Assembly (NCBI GenBank): GCA_902780565.1 | Contig: CACZGD010000012.1 | Coordinates: forward strand, 1 to 45,745 | DNA length: 45,745 nucleotides | Reading direction: 5' to 3' | Origin: Oscillospiraceae bacterium | GTDB taxonomy: Bacteria; Bacillota; Clostridia; Oscillospirales; Acutalibacteraceae | Shown: piece after piece, positions 32,877-40,332 of the stretch | Position numbering within the stretch: the first letter of the stretch is position 1 | How the letters are laid out: the number at the start of each line of letters is the position of its first letter | Notes under the pieces: generated by a model | What the model was told of the DNA's origin: nothing | What the model saw: only the letters and a program-made list of their open reading frames with translations | The model's database searches: none | Translations under genes and position numbers: made by a program

Positions 32877-34013
32877 TTATTCTGTCTCCGCGCCCCCGCG
32901 ACGCCGCGCCTCGCTTTTTTCGTCGCAGGCAGTCCCGACCGCGTCCAGAAACAGGGCGAACTCCGCGGGCGTGCAGACGGTGAGCCCATACACGCGCATG
33001 ATGTGGTCCAGCAGCCGCAGATAGGCGCGGTAGGTCAACAGGTCCGCCCTTGAAAAGCCGCCGCGCCCGTTCCTGCGACGCAGCTCCTTCAGCGCCCGGA
33101 CGCAGGCGCGCGTCATGAGCGGAAAGCGCTGCGGCGCGTGGCACCAGCAATAGCGGGACGCCAGCTCATAGCCGCCCAGCGCCCCGTGCCCGCGCAGCCA
33201 CTCCACCGCCGTTTCGTCCCCGACCCGGAGCGCTTCGTCCATCACGTCCCCGTGCCCGGCGATCCACAGCGCGAGCTCCCGCGCGCGGGTCACGTGCATC
33301 CCGTAGCCCTGCGTAAGGAACGTCAGCTTTTGCAGCACGCGGTCGGAATCGTTATTGCGCGGGCTGTCGAACAGGAACAGCGTTTCCCTGCTGCCGTCCA
33401 GCGCCGCGTACATGGGGTCCAACCGCAGCCGCGCAAGATAGAGCAGCACGCTTTCATCCGTGGGGAACGGGATCCGCACCCGCCAGCTTTCGTTCGGGTC
33501 CGCCGCGCGCGCCCTTGTCTCAATCTCCAACAGAAGGGCGGGGTCCGGCGCGTCCAGCGCGGAGAGGAAGGGAGACGTCCATCCGGCTGCCCGGCGCGGC
33601 GCGGGAGCCGGTTCCGGCGCGGTTGCGGGTTCGGTTTCGGGCTCCCCTGCGGGTTCGGGAAGAAGCTCGGCTTCGGGCTCCGGCGCGGGAACGGGTTCGG
33701 GCTCCGGCGCGGGTTCCGTCCGGTCCCGTTCCGGCTCCGCCGGGGACTGCCCCGCCCGTGCGCCGCGTCTTGCCTCGGCGCGGACAAACGCCGCCCACGC
33801 GTCCCCTGCCGCGAGCGCGATCTCGAGCGGGACGGCAAACGCCGCGCGGTTTTCGGAGATGAAGGCGGCGCGTGCGCGCGGCGCGCGCGACAGCCGGTCC
33901 CGGTTTTCACCCGCGAGCAGGTCCAGCGTTTCAGCCGCCGGAACGCTGAGCCCGCACAAAAACGCCCCGTACCCAAGGGACAGGAAAAACGCGCGGAATG
34001 CCTGTTGATCCAT
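32877..34013 (-). CDS. Hypothetical protein with Pro/Glu-rich linker
   Basis: A 378-residue protein, AAAGGCGG upstream. Residues 1-90 are a helical Ala-rich domain; about 95-140 is a low-complexity linker of Glu-Pro-Ala repeats; 150-378 is a second, mainly helical domain (ESWRVRIPFPTDESVLLYLAR, HAPQRFPLMTRACVRALKEL). There is no signal peptide or membrane helix and no recognisable family. The very GC-rich linker DNA is repetitive and could vary in length. Confidence 0.7.
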   Translation of the reverse strand: MDQQAFRAFFLSLGYGAFLCGLSVPAAETLDLLAGENRDRLSRAPRARAAFISENRAAFAVPLEIALAAGDAWAAFVRAEARRGARAGQSPAEPERDRTEPAPEPEPVPAPEPEAELLPEPAGEPETEPATAPEPAPAPRRAAGWTSPFLSALDAPDPALLLEIETRARAADPNESWRVRIPFPTDESVLLYLARLRLDPMYAALDGSRETLFLFDSPRNNDSDRVLQKLTFLTQGYGMHVTRARELALWIAGHGDVMDEALRVGDETAVEWLRGHGALGGYELASRYCWCHAPQRFPLMTRACVRALKELRRRNGRGGFSRADLLTYRAYLRLLDHIMRVYGLTVCTPAEFALFLDAVGTACDEKSEARRRGGAETE

Positions 34014-34052
34014 ACTTTGACCGCCTTTCTGACAGGGAACCCGGTTTTCAGG

Positions 34053-34088
34053 AAAAAAGCCCCTTGGGAACCGTTGTTCCCGGGGGCT
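34053..34088 (-). terminator. Intrinsic terminator of the CNNM gene
   Basis: On the minus strand AGCCCC and GGGAAC pair with GTTCCC and GGGGCT across a short loop, followed by TTTTTT (34058-34053). Confidence 0.88.
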
Positions 34089-34129
34089 GCTTGTTTCAGA
34101 CCGCAGGACGCAGCGCCCGGACGCAGGAC

Positions 34130-35455
34130 TCAGTCCTCTTCGGGCGCTTCGATCTGCTTTTTGGTGACTTCGGTCATTTCGATGCGGTGGTCCTCCACCT
34201 CCAGCACGCGGATCACGAGCAGATCGTCCTCCACGGTAAAGGTGGAGTGGTCCGCGGGGATCGCGCCGAGGATGCTGAGCACGTAGCCGCCGAAGGTATC
34301 GTAATCCTCATCGTCCAGCGTGAGATCCAGCTCCTCGTTCACGTCGTCGATTGACGCGCCGCCGGAGACCATCCACACGTTCTCGTCCTTTTTGACGATA
34401 TCGGGCTGGCCGTTGTTTTCGGCAAGGCTGTCCTCGTCGAATTCGCCCACGATGCACTCCAGAATATCCGTCAGCGTGACCACGCCCTCCATGCCGCCGT
34501 GCTCATCCAGCACGATGGCGAGCTGCTCGTGCCGCTTTTTGAGGTTCGCAAACAGGACGTCCGCCTTCACGGACTCCGGCACCAGATACGGCTTTTTGAT
34601 GATGGAGGTCAGGCGCGTTCTGTCCCCGCGCAGGGCAAAGAAATCCTTCGCGTTGACCACGCCGATGATCTCGTCCGCCGTTTCGTGGCAGACCGGGAAA
34701 ATGGTATGGCGGGAGTCGATGATGGTCTGCTCCCAGTCCTCCGGCTCCTCGATCCACAGGATCGCCACATCCGTGCGGTGCGTCGCGATCTCGCCCGCAG
34801 TCAGGTCGTCGAACTCAAACACGTTCTGCAGCAGCTCCTTCTCCTCCTCGTCGATGGTGCCCTTTTCGCTGCCGGCGTCGATCATCATGCGGATCTCCTC
34901 CTCCGTGACGGTCTCGTCCGTGTCGTTCGGGTCGATGCCGAACAGCCGCAGCACGCCGTTGGTGGAAACGGAAAGCAGCCACACGATGGGCGCGAAGAGC
35001 TTGGAAATGAAGCCCAGCAGCCCCGAGATGCCGAGCGCCAGCGGCTCCGCCTTTTTCATGGCGATGCGCTTGGGCACCAGCTCGCCGAACACGAGCGTGA
35101 GGAACGAGAGCACCAGCGTGATCAGGATCACGCAGACGGTGCGCAGCGCGCTGTCGCTGATGCCGATATTCGTTTTTTTGATCAGGTCCACCAGCCGGTC
35201 CGCGAAGTTATCCGCCGCGAACGCCGAGCCCAGAAAGCCCGACAGCGTGATGGCGACCTGAATGGTTGCCAGAAACTTTGCCGGGGAGGCGACGAGCTTC
35301 GACAGGCGTTTTGCCCGCTTGTTGCCGTTCGCGGTGAGCGCGGACAGCCGCACGTCGTTCATGGAGATCACGGCGATCTCCGCCGCGGCGAAGACGGCGT
35401 TCAGGGCGATGAGCGCGAGCTGGACCAGAATGACCAGCCAGATCTTATCTTTCAT
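34130..35455 (-). CDS. CNNM/CorC (HlyC-type) transporter with CBS pair
   Basis: A 441-residue membrane protein. The N-terminal DUF21/CNNM domain has about four hydrophobic segments (AEIAVISMNDVRLSAL, TIQVAITLSGFLGSAFA, FGELVPKRIAM). A CBS pair follows (EIATHRTDVAILWIEEP ... VFDEHGG-type VLDEHGGMEGVVTL), then a C-terminal CorC_HlyC domain (DYDTFGGYVLSILGAIP). Studied family members transport or export Mg2+ (MpfA, CorC, CNNM). AAGGAG is 12 bases from the ATG. Immediately upstream lies a leader ORF with terminator that probably controls it. Confidence 0.92.
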   Translation of the reverse strand: MKDKIWLVILVQLALIALNAVFAAAEIAVISMNDVRLSALTANGNKRAKRLSKLVASPAKFLATIQVAITLSGFLGSAFAADNFADRLVDLIKKTNIGISDSALRTVCVILITLVLSFLTLVFGELVPKRIAMKKAEPLALGISGLLGFISKLFAPIVWLLSVSTNGVLRLFGIDPNDTDETVTEEEIRMMIDAGSEKGTIDEEEKELLQNVFEFDDLTAGEIATHRTDVAILWIEEPEDWEQTIIDSRHTIFPVCHETADEIIGVVNAKDFFALRGDRTRLTSIIKKPYLVPESVKADVLFANLKKRHEQLAIVLDEHGGMEGVVTLTDILECIVGEFDEDSLAENNGQPDIVKKDENVWMVSGGASIDDVNEELDLTLDDEDYDTFGGYVLSILGAIPADHSTFTVEDDLLVIRVLEVEDHRIEMTEVTKKQIEAPEED

Positions 35456-35494
35456 GGAACGAAAATACTCCTTCGGAAAATAGGATAGAAACGC

Positions 35495-35528
35495 AAAAAA
35501 ACACAGCCTGCCGCCGGTCGGCGCAAGC
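35495..35528 (-). terminator. Leader terminator (attenuator) upstream of the CNNM gene
   Basis: GCTTGCGCC (35528-35520) pairs with GGCGGCAGGC (35515-35506), one bulge, loop GACC; then TGTG and seven T residues (35501-35495). It ends 40 bases before the CNNM ATG. The 3' arm can alternatively pair with the leader ORF end. Confidence 0.82.
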
Positions 35529-35549
35529 TATGCGGGATTTCAGGCTATG
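35502..35549 (-). promoter_or_regulatory. Competing antiterminator pairing
   Basis: On the minus strand CATAGCCTG (35549-35541, spanning the last codons and stop of the leader ORF) is complementary over 9 bp (one G-U) to CAGGCTGTG (35510-35502), which includes the terminator 3' arm. The two structures exclude each other. A translating ribosome at the leader stop would mask 35549-35541 and favour termination. GGCATTATG at the leader start (35602-35594) can also pair with CATAGCC with a bulge. Confidence 0.6.
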
Positions 35550-35596
35550 AAGTTCAGGGGATCAAACGCGGGACTGGGGTCCGGGTCGGTTTCCAT
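35540..35596 (-). CDS. 18-aa acidic/proline leader peptide, MgtL-like
   Basis: ATG 35596 to TGA 35542-35540 encodes METDPDPSPAFDPLNFIA. AAAGGA lies 8 bases upstream, an ideal ribosome site. A near-consensus promoter precedes it and an intrinsic terminator follows 12 bases after the stop. The first nine residues hold three Pro and three acidic residues in alternation, like enterobacterial MgtL (MEPDPTP...), whose acidic/Pro codons destabilise ribosomes at low Mg2+. Here the downstream gene is a CNNM-type transporter. A leader-peptide attenuator is the best reading; a free small peptide or sRNA is the alternative. Confidence 0.72.
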   Translation of the reverse strand: METDPDPSPAFDPLNFIA

Positions 35597-35625
35597 AATG
35601 CCATTCCTTTCACAGATTGCTTTAT

Positions 35626-35654
35626 ATCATATCATACGGCGTCGGCTTTGTCAA
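35626..35654 (-). promoter_or_regulatory. Promoter of the leader/CNNM transcript
   Basis: Exact TTGACA (35654-35649), 17-base spacer, TATGAT (35631-35626). The -35 lies inside the last codons of the MATE gene and the -10 just after its stop. Predicted start near 35619 gives a leader of about 23 bases before the small ORF. Confidence 0.88.
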
Positions 35655-36999
35655 GTGCCATTTTGCGGCGCAGCAGCACCACGAAGACCAGCGCCTCCAC
35701 TGCGAAGGTGACGATCCACGAAATGGGATAGGACAGATACAGAACGTCGAGCGTATGGTGCGCGGGGACGTGGAAATAGCTGAAGATCCACACGATGCGG
35801 AAGCCGCACACGCCCGCGACCGAGATGATCATGGGCATCAGCGACGCGCCCATGCCGCGCAGCGCGCCGGTCATCACGTCCATGATCCCGCAAAGGGCGT
35901 AGGGCAGGCAGATCAGGGACATGCGCGTGACGCCGACCTCGATGGCGGCGGCGGAGTCCGTGATATAGATCGAAAGGAGCTGCCGGGAGAAGAGATAGCC
36001 CGACACGCCCATCAGGAGCCCGACCGCCGTGACGCAGACAAGGCAGATGCCGGTGATTTTGCCGATGCGCTTATATTTCCGCGCCCCGTAATTCTGCCCC
36101 ACGAAGTTGACCGCGGTTTGCTGCAGGGAGTTCATGGCGACGTAGACGAAGCCCTCGATATTGCCCGCGGCGGCGTTGCCGGACATGGCGACCGAGCCGA
36201 AGGAATTGACGGAGGACTGGATGATCACGTTCGAGATCGAGAACAGGGAGCCCTGCAGCCCCGCGGGCAGGCCGATGGCAAGCATACGCAGCAGGACGCG
36301 GCCGTAAAGCCGCACCTCCCGCAGGTACAGACGGCAGGCGTCCTCCCGATGGCGGAGGGTGAGCAGCACCAGCGCGGCGGACAGCGCCTGCGACAGCACC
36401 GTTGCCAGCGCCACGCCGGCGACGTCCATGTGGAAGAGCATAACGAACACCACGTTCAGGATCACGTTCAGCACCCCGGCGGCGGTGAGGAAATACAGCG
36501 GGCTTTCGATATCCCCGGCGGCGCGTAGGATGGACGCGCCGAAGTTATAGAGCATGTTGGCGGTCATGCCCGCGAAATAGATGCGCATATAGGTCGCGGC
36601 GCCGTCGATCACGTCCGGCTGCGTGCCCATGAGGGTGAGCAGCGGGCGCGCCAGCGCAATGCCGACGGCGGACAGCGCCAGCCCGCCGATGACGGCAGCC
36701 GGAATGGCGGTGTGGACCGTGCGCCGCACGTTTTCGGCGTCCCCGGCGCCGATGCCCTGCGCCACCATGACGCCCGCCCCGATGGACAGCCCGATGAACA
36801 GGTTGACGATCAGGTTCGTGACGCTGCCGGTCGCGCCGACCGCGGCAACGCTGAGGCTCCCCGAGAACTGCCCCACGATCACAAGATCGGCAGCGTTGAA
36901 CAGCAGTTGGAGCATTCCGGTCAGGATGATCGGGATCGTATAAAAGATGATTTTTTTCAGCAGCGGACCCTCGGTCATAAACGCCGCGCCTTTATTCAT
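35632..36999 (-). CDS. MATE family efflux transporter
   Basis: Start at ATG 36999 (MNKGAAFMTEGPLLKK), GGAG 9 bases upstream; 455 residues. The opening LKKIIFYTIPIILTGMLQLLFNAADLVIVGQFSG is typical of the NorM/DinF branch, with 12 membrane segments and the second-half repeat near LLRMLAIGLPAGLQGSLFSISN. Only distantly similar to the other MATE in this window. It exports drugs or metabolites using an ion gradient. Divergent from the MBL-fold gene. Confidence 0.93.
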   Translation of the reverse strand: MNKGAAFMTEGPLLKKIIFYTIPIILTGMLQLLFNAADLVIVGQFSGSLSVAAVGATGSVTNLIVNLFIGLSIGAGVMVAQGIGAGDAENVRRTVHTAIPAAVIGGLALSAVGIALARPLLTLMGTQPDVIDGAATYMRIYFAGMTANMLYNFGASILRAAGDIESPLYFLTAAGVLNVILNVVFVMLFHMDVAGVALATVLSQALSAALVLLTLRHREDACRLYLREVRLYGRVLLRMLAIGLPAGLQGSLFSISNVIIQSSVNSFGSVAMSGNAAAGNIEGFVYVAMNSLQQTAVNFVGQNYGARKYKRIGKITGICLVCVTAVGLLMGVSGYLFSRQLLSIYITDSAAAIEVGVTRMSLICLPYALCGIMDVMTGALRGMGASLMPMIISVAGVCGFRIVWIFSYFHVPAHHTLDVLYLSYPISWIVTFAVEALVFVVLLRRKMALDKADAV

Positions 37000-37035
37000 A
37001 AGCGGTTTCTCCGTTTTTCTGTTTTTTCGACAAAA

Positions 37036-37064
37036 AGTATATGCTCCGCTCCTCCGTTTGTCAA
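37036..37064 (-). promoter_or_regulatory. Promoter of the MATE gene
   Basis: Exact TTGACA (37064-37059), 17-base spacer, TATACT (37041-37036). Confidence 0.88.
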
Positions 37065-37086
37065 TGGACAAAAGGACGATTCTCTC

Positions 37087-37115
37087 TTGCGTCCGGCGCT
37101 CAAATATGGTAGAAT
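37087..37115 (+). promoter_or_regulatory. Promoter of the MBL-corA unit
   Basis: TTGCGT (37087-37092), 17-base spacer, TAGAAT (37110-37115), divergent from the MATE promoter. Confidence 0.65.
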
Positions 37116-37158
37116 TTATGGGTAAACCGCAATCTTCTTCCGAAAGGGACACAGAACC

Positions 37159-38433
37159 ATGACGATTTCCGAATTTGACAAGCTGATTCCCGTTTGCACC
37201 CACGGGACCTATGTGCAGGAGGTTTTTCCCATCGGCGCGGGCAAGCTGGACGACGGCGCGGGCGAAACGCCCGATACCGGCTTTATGCGGATCGTGAACG
37301 GCGTTTCGGAATTTGACTTTCTGAGCTACTGTGAAACGCTGGCGAACGCCGATTTCACCTGCTTGTTTCAGCGCGACGCCGCCGAGGGGCTTTACCGCGA
37401 ATACACCCACGGCGACACGCTGCTTTACGCGTATTTCATCGCCGCGGAGGAGCGCGTCCGCCTGATATTGGACCGGGCGAGCGTGCCGCTGACGGCGTTC
37501 ATTGCCGAAGACCCGGCGCCGGAGCGCTTTCCGAACACCGCGCTGATGCAGTATTCCCTGCACTATGACAAAATGATCAAGGGCTATTCCTGCGACTGCG
37601 GCATGCTTTACGCCCTGCGCCTCAGGTCCGGCGAGCTGATCCTGGTGGACGGCGGCGAGCGCGAACAGGCGACCGACGCCGCGGTGAACGACTGCATAAA
37701 AAAGCTGACCCGCCTGTGCGGCAGCGAGACCCTGACGGTGGCAGCGTGGTACTGCACCCACCCGCACGACGACCACATGGACTTTTTCATGAAGCTGCTG
37801 CGCGTGCTGGGCGACAGGCTGATCCTGAAGCGCGTGATGTTCAACTTCCCGGCGAACACCCTGTGGAAACTGGACCCCTGCGTGGCGGCCCTGAAGGAAC
37901 GGCTGGCAAAATACCAGCCGGACGCCCTGTTTTTGCAGCTCCACTGCGGCATGCGCTTTCCGCTTGGCAGCGCCGAGATCGAGGTGCTGCACACGCACGA
38001 GGACGCGCTGAAGCCCGAAGGTTATGACGACGGCCGCCTTTACGACGGGACGAACGAGACCTGCGCCGTGGTGCGCCTCCACTTTGAGGGTCAGAGCCTG
38101 CTGCTGCTCGGGGACGCGGGCGACGTGAACGCCGACGTGATGCTGGCGCGGTACGGCAAGCTCTCCTGCACCTATCTGCAGGCGTCGCACCACTGCATCA
38201 ACCGCCTGCCGCGGCTTTATGCCAACACGAAGGCTAAATACGTGCTGATCCCGCAGGGGACGTGGAACCTGACGCGCGGCTGCAGGCGCAACTACCGGCT
38301 GCTGCAGCTCATTTACGGACCGAAAAAGCTGTTGAACGGCGACGAGACCCGCGTCTTTTTCGACGCCCCCACCTCCCGCAGCGCCGTCGCCTACCCGCAC
38401 GTGGGCAGCGTGTTCGACGGCAGCGAATTCTGA
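37159..38433 (+). CDS. Metallo-beta-lactamase-fold hydrolase
   Basis: A 424-residue protein, AAAGGGA upstream. Residues 1-130 form an N-terminal domain of unknown type. The MBL fold starts near 145 (GMLYALRLRSGELILVDGG), with metal motif H201-P-H203-D-D205-H206, later LLLLGDAGDVNADV (Asp ligand) and LQASHHCINRLP (His ligand). Substrate unknown; the arrangement resembles ComEC-like or generic cytoplasmic MBL hydrolases. It is 14 bases upstream of corA and likely cotranscribed. Confidence 0.85.
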   Translation: MTISEFDKLIPVCTHGTYVQEVFPIGAGKLDDGAGETPDTGFMRIVNGVSEFDFLSYCETLANADFTCLFQRDAAEGLYREYTHGDTLLYAYFIAAEERVRLILDRASVPLTAFIAEDPAPERFPNTALMQYSLHYDKMIKGYSCDCGMLYALRLRSGELILVDGGEREQATDAAVNDCIKKLTRLCGSETLTVAAWYCTHPHDDHMDFFMKLLRVLGDRLILKRVMFNFPANTLWKLDPCVAALKERLAKYQPDALFLQLHCGMRFPLGSAEIEVLHTHEDALKPEGYDDGRLYDGTNETCAVVRLHFEGQSLLLLGDAGDVNADVMLARYGKLSCTYLQASHHCINRLPRLYANTKAKYVLIPQGTWNLTRGCRRNYRLLQLIYGPKKLLNGDETRVFFDAPTSRSAVAYPHVGSVFDGSEF

Positions 38434-38447
38434 GAAAAGGAGCGCCT

Positions 38448-39386
38448 ATGTTTTATCAGATCGGCAGCGAGAAGCGCGAGATCGCTTTCTCCGATTATGA
38501 CCCCGCCGTTTTCACCGCGGGCTATGTGACCGTGCCGGAGCTTCGGGACCTTGCGCCCGCGCTCGGCTTTGCCGTGGGCACCGTGGAGGCCTGCGGCACC
38601 GCGAACCGCTACTTCCGCTCCGGGGTGGAGGTCTATGACGACTACACCTTCACGGAGCTGCGCATCAGCCAGTTTTCGGAGGAGGAGAAGACCCCGCCGG
38701 ACTGCGTGGCGCTCTATTTCAAAAAGAACCTCTTCCTCGTCGTGGACGTGGAGGACCACGACGGCTCCACAAAGGCGAAGTTCCTGTCCGCCGTGAGCCG
38801 CTACGCCGCCTCCTCCGCCACGCCCGAAAAGGTGGTGTGCGCGTTTCTGGACGCGCTGCTGGCAGGGGACGTGAAATTTTTGGAGCGCACGGGGCTGGAG
38901 ATCTCGGAGCTGGAGACGGACGTGGTGAACGTCGTCGCCGACAAGGACTTTTCCATTGACATTCTGGAGATCAAAAAGGAGCTGCTGATCGTACACAACT
39001 ACTACGAGCAGCTCCTCGACATCACCGAAGCGCTGGAGGAGAACGACAACGATATCTTCCTGACCGACGACCTGCACTACGTCGCCAACGTCGCCGCCAA
39101 GATCCGCCGCCTGCGCGAGGACGCGGACTCGCTGTATAACTCCGCCGTCCACCTGCAGGACGCCTATCAGGCGTCGCTGGACCTGAAGCTGAACAACTCC
39201 ATGAAGTTCTTCACGGTGCTGACCACGATCTTCTTCCCGCTCACCATCATCGTGGGCTGGTACGGCATGAACTTTATCAATATGCCGGAGCTCCAATGGA
39301 AATACGGCTACGTCTACGTCATCCTCCTGTCCCTCGCCGTCAGCGGCCTGCTGACCCTTATCGCAAAAAAACGCAAGTGGTTCTGA
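38448..39386 (+). CDS. corA: CorA family Mg2+/Co2+ channel
   Basis: Start at ATG 38448 (MFYQIGSEKRE), AAAAGGAG upstream; 312 residues. A large cytoplasmic alpha/beta and helical funnel precedes two C-terminal membrane helices, with the signature GMN motif (IVGWYGMNF) after helix 1 and a basic C-terminus (KKRKWF). CorA forms pentameric, Mg2+-gated import channels. Its position 3 kb from the CNNM gene makes this a small Mg2+-related neighbourhood. Confidence 0.95.
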   Translation: MFYQIGSEKREIAFSDYDPAVFTAGYVTVPELRDLAPALGFAVGTVEACGTANRYFRSGVEVYDDYTFTELRISQFSEEEKTPPDCVALYFKKNLFLVVDVEDHDGSTKAKFLSAVSRYAASSATPEKVVCAFLDALLAGDVKFLERTGLEISELETDVVNVVADKDFSIDILEIKKELLIVHNYYEQLLDITEALEENDNDIFLTDDLHYVANVAAKIRRLREDADSLYNSAVHLQDAYQASLDLKLNNSMKFFTVLTTIFFPLTIIVGWYGMNFINMPELQWKYGYVYVILLSLAVSGLLTLIAKKRKWF

Positions 39387-39403
39387 GGCTTCGCGCATAA
39401 GCC

Positions 39404-39432
39404 TTGACAAAGCGGGAAAAATGTAATACAAT
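39404..39432 (+). promoter_or_regulatory. Toxin-antitoxin promoter
   Basis: Exact TTGACA (39404-39409), 17-base spacer, TACAAT (39427-39432), overlapped by a perfect operator-like palindrome. Confidence 0.85.
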
Positions 39433-39440
39433 GTATTACA
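39422..39440. promoter_or_regulatory. Operator palindrome of the toxin-antitoxin pair
   Basis: TGTAATACA-A-TGTATTACA, a perfect 9-bp inverted repeat around one base, covering the -10. The likely binding site of the antitoxin or the complex, for autorepression. Confidence 0.75.
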
Positions 39441-39457
39441 GAAGGGAGGCGAGCCGC

Positions 39458-39679
39458 ATGACCGTATCGCTCAGACTCAACGACCGGGACGCGGATCTCA
39501 TCAAACGCTACGCCGCGATCAACGGCACGACCGTTTCGGAGCTGTTCCGCAGGACGATGCTGGAAAAAATCGAGGATGAATACGACCTCACGCTCCTGCA
39601 AAAGGCGGAGGAGGCCTTTGAAAAGGACCCCGCGACCTATACGCTGGACGAGGTGGAACAGGAGCTTGGGCTTCGATGA
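39458..39679 (+). CDS. Ribbon-helix-helix antitoxin (RelB/DUF6290 type)
   Basis: Start at ATG 39458, GGGAGG upstream; 73 residues. The N-terminal TVSLRLNDRDADLIKRYAAINGTTVSELFRR fits a ribbon-helix-helix DNA-binding domain; the acidic C-terminal half (EEAFEKDPATYTLDEVEQEL) would wrap the toxin. Its stop overlaps the toxin start (ATGA). Confidence 0.9.
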   Translation: MTVSLRLNDRDADLIKRYAAINGTTVSELFRRTMLEKIEDEYDLTLLQKAEEAFEKDPATYTLDEVEQELGLR

Positions 39680-39942
39680 AATACGCGGTCGAGTTTTCAA
39701 AGGAAGCGCTGAAGGACCTGAAAAAACTGGATAAACCCACCGCCGCGCTGATCCTCGGGTGGGTCCGCAAAAATCTGGAGGGGACGGACGACCCGCGCCG
39801 CCACGGCAAAGCCCTGACCGGGAATCTCAGCGGGCGCTGGCGCTACCGGGTCGGCGACTACCGGCTGCTGGCAAGGATCGACGACGGCAGAGTCCTGATC
39901 CTTGTGCTCCACGTCGGGCACCGGAGAGAGATCTACGAATAA
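39676..39942 (+). CDS. RelE/ParE family toxin
   Basis: An 88-residue RelE-like mRNA interferase: KYAVEFSKEALKDLKKLDKPTAALI, then LSGRWRYRVGDYRLLARID and VLHVGHRREIYE, which contain the usual basic and aromatic active-site residues. Coupled by a 4-base overlap to the antitoxin. Confidence 0.93.
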   Translation: MKYAVEFSKEALKDLKKLDKPTAALILGWVRKNLEGTDDPRRHGKALTGNLSGRWRYRVGDYRLLARIDDGRVLILVLHVGHRREIYE

Positions 39943-40028
39943 ACAAAAAGGCTGCCCAAATGCTAAGGCCAGATAAGGCAGTAATTCAGAGCACCATAGA
40001 AAAGGCGTAGCAAAAGCAAAAGAAGATG

Positions 40029-40061
40029 CGAGATCAGCGTTTGTTGGTCTCGTTTCTCTTT
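40029..40061 (+). terminator. Probable terminator of the toxin-antitoxin operon
   Basis: CGAGATCA (40029-40036) pairs with TGGTCTCG (40045-40052) with one G-U, followed by TTTCTCTTT. Confidence 0.6.
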
Positions 40062-40110
40062 AGCAACGCATATTGAAAATCATAATCATATATTATTCAA
40101 ATTCGCACAT

Positions 40111-40139
40111 TCGACAGACCTCCGGTTCTTTGGTATGAT
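40111..40139 (+). promoter_or_regulatory. Promoter of the TnpV unit
   Basis: TCGACA (40111-40116), 17-base spacer, TATGAT (40134-40139). The left arm of a long inverted repeat fills the spacer. Confidence 0.65.
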
Positions 40140-40162
40140 GGAATCAACAAAGAACCGGAGGT
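40118..40162. promoter_or_regulatory. Perfect 15-bp inverted repeat spanning the promoter and ribosome site
   Basis: ACCTCCGGTTCTTTG (40118-40132) and CAAAGAACCGGAGGT (40148-40162) are exact reverse complements around a 15-base centre holding the -10. The right arm contains the GGAGGT ribosome site of the 53-aa ORF. It could be an operator, or in readthrough transcripts a stem that hides the ribosome site. Confidence 0.8.
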
Positions 40163-40169
40163 TTTCATT

Positions 40170-40331
40170 ATGAAAGAAAAGAAAGTCAAAATGAAGTTTA
40201 CGGGCTTTGAGTGCAACTTGCTGATCAACGGCATCAACGAATGGAGAAACCAGCTTCTTGAAGCAGACTATCCAACCGAGGACGTTGACGCGCTGTTGTT
40301 CAAAATCATCGACAAAGCGGAGGGTAAGTAA
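40170..40331 (+). CDS. 53-aa mobile-element-associated small protein
   Basis: ATG 40170 to TAA 40331; GGAGGT lies 7 bases upstream. The product starts MKEKKVKMKFTGFECNLL and contains WRNQLLEADYPTEDVDALL. It ends one base before the TnpV ATG, so the two are translationally linked. Small ORFs of this kind occur upstream of tnpV in clostridial elements, from general knowledge; function unknown. Confidence 0.75.
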   Translation: MKEKKVKMKFTGFECNLLINGINEWRNQLLEADYPTEDVDALLFKIIDKAEGK

Positions 40332-40332
40332 A

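Noticed and set aside
35540-35596. Leader ORF as a proline or aspartate starvation attenuator
   Set aside because: The downstream gene is a CNNM-type transporter rather than an amino-acid biosynthesis gene, and Pro and acidic codons alternate rather than run as a block of one amino acid.
37117-37162. 14-codon upstream ORF (MGKPQSSSERDTEP) overlapping the MBL-fold gene start
   Set aside because: Its ATG lies before the predicted transcription start and has no ribosome site.
39943-40110. Possible truncated gene between the toxin and the TnpV unit
   Set aside because: No frame with a ribosome site and sensible composition; only a probable terminator hairpin is seen.
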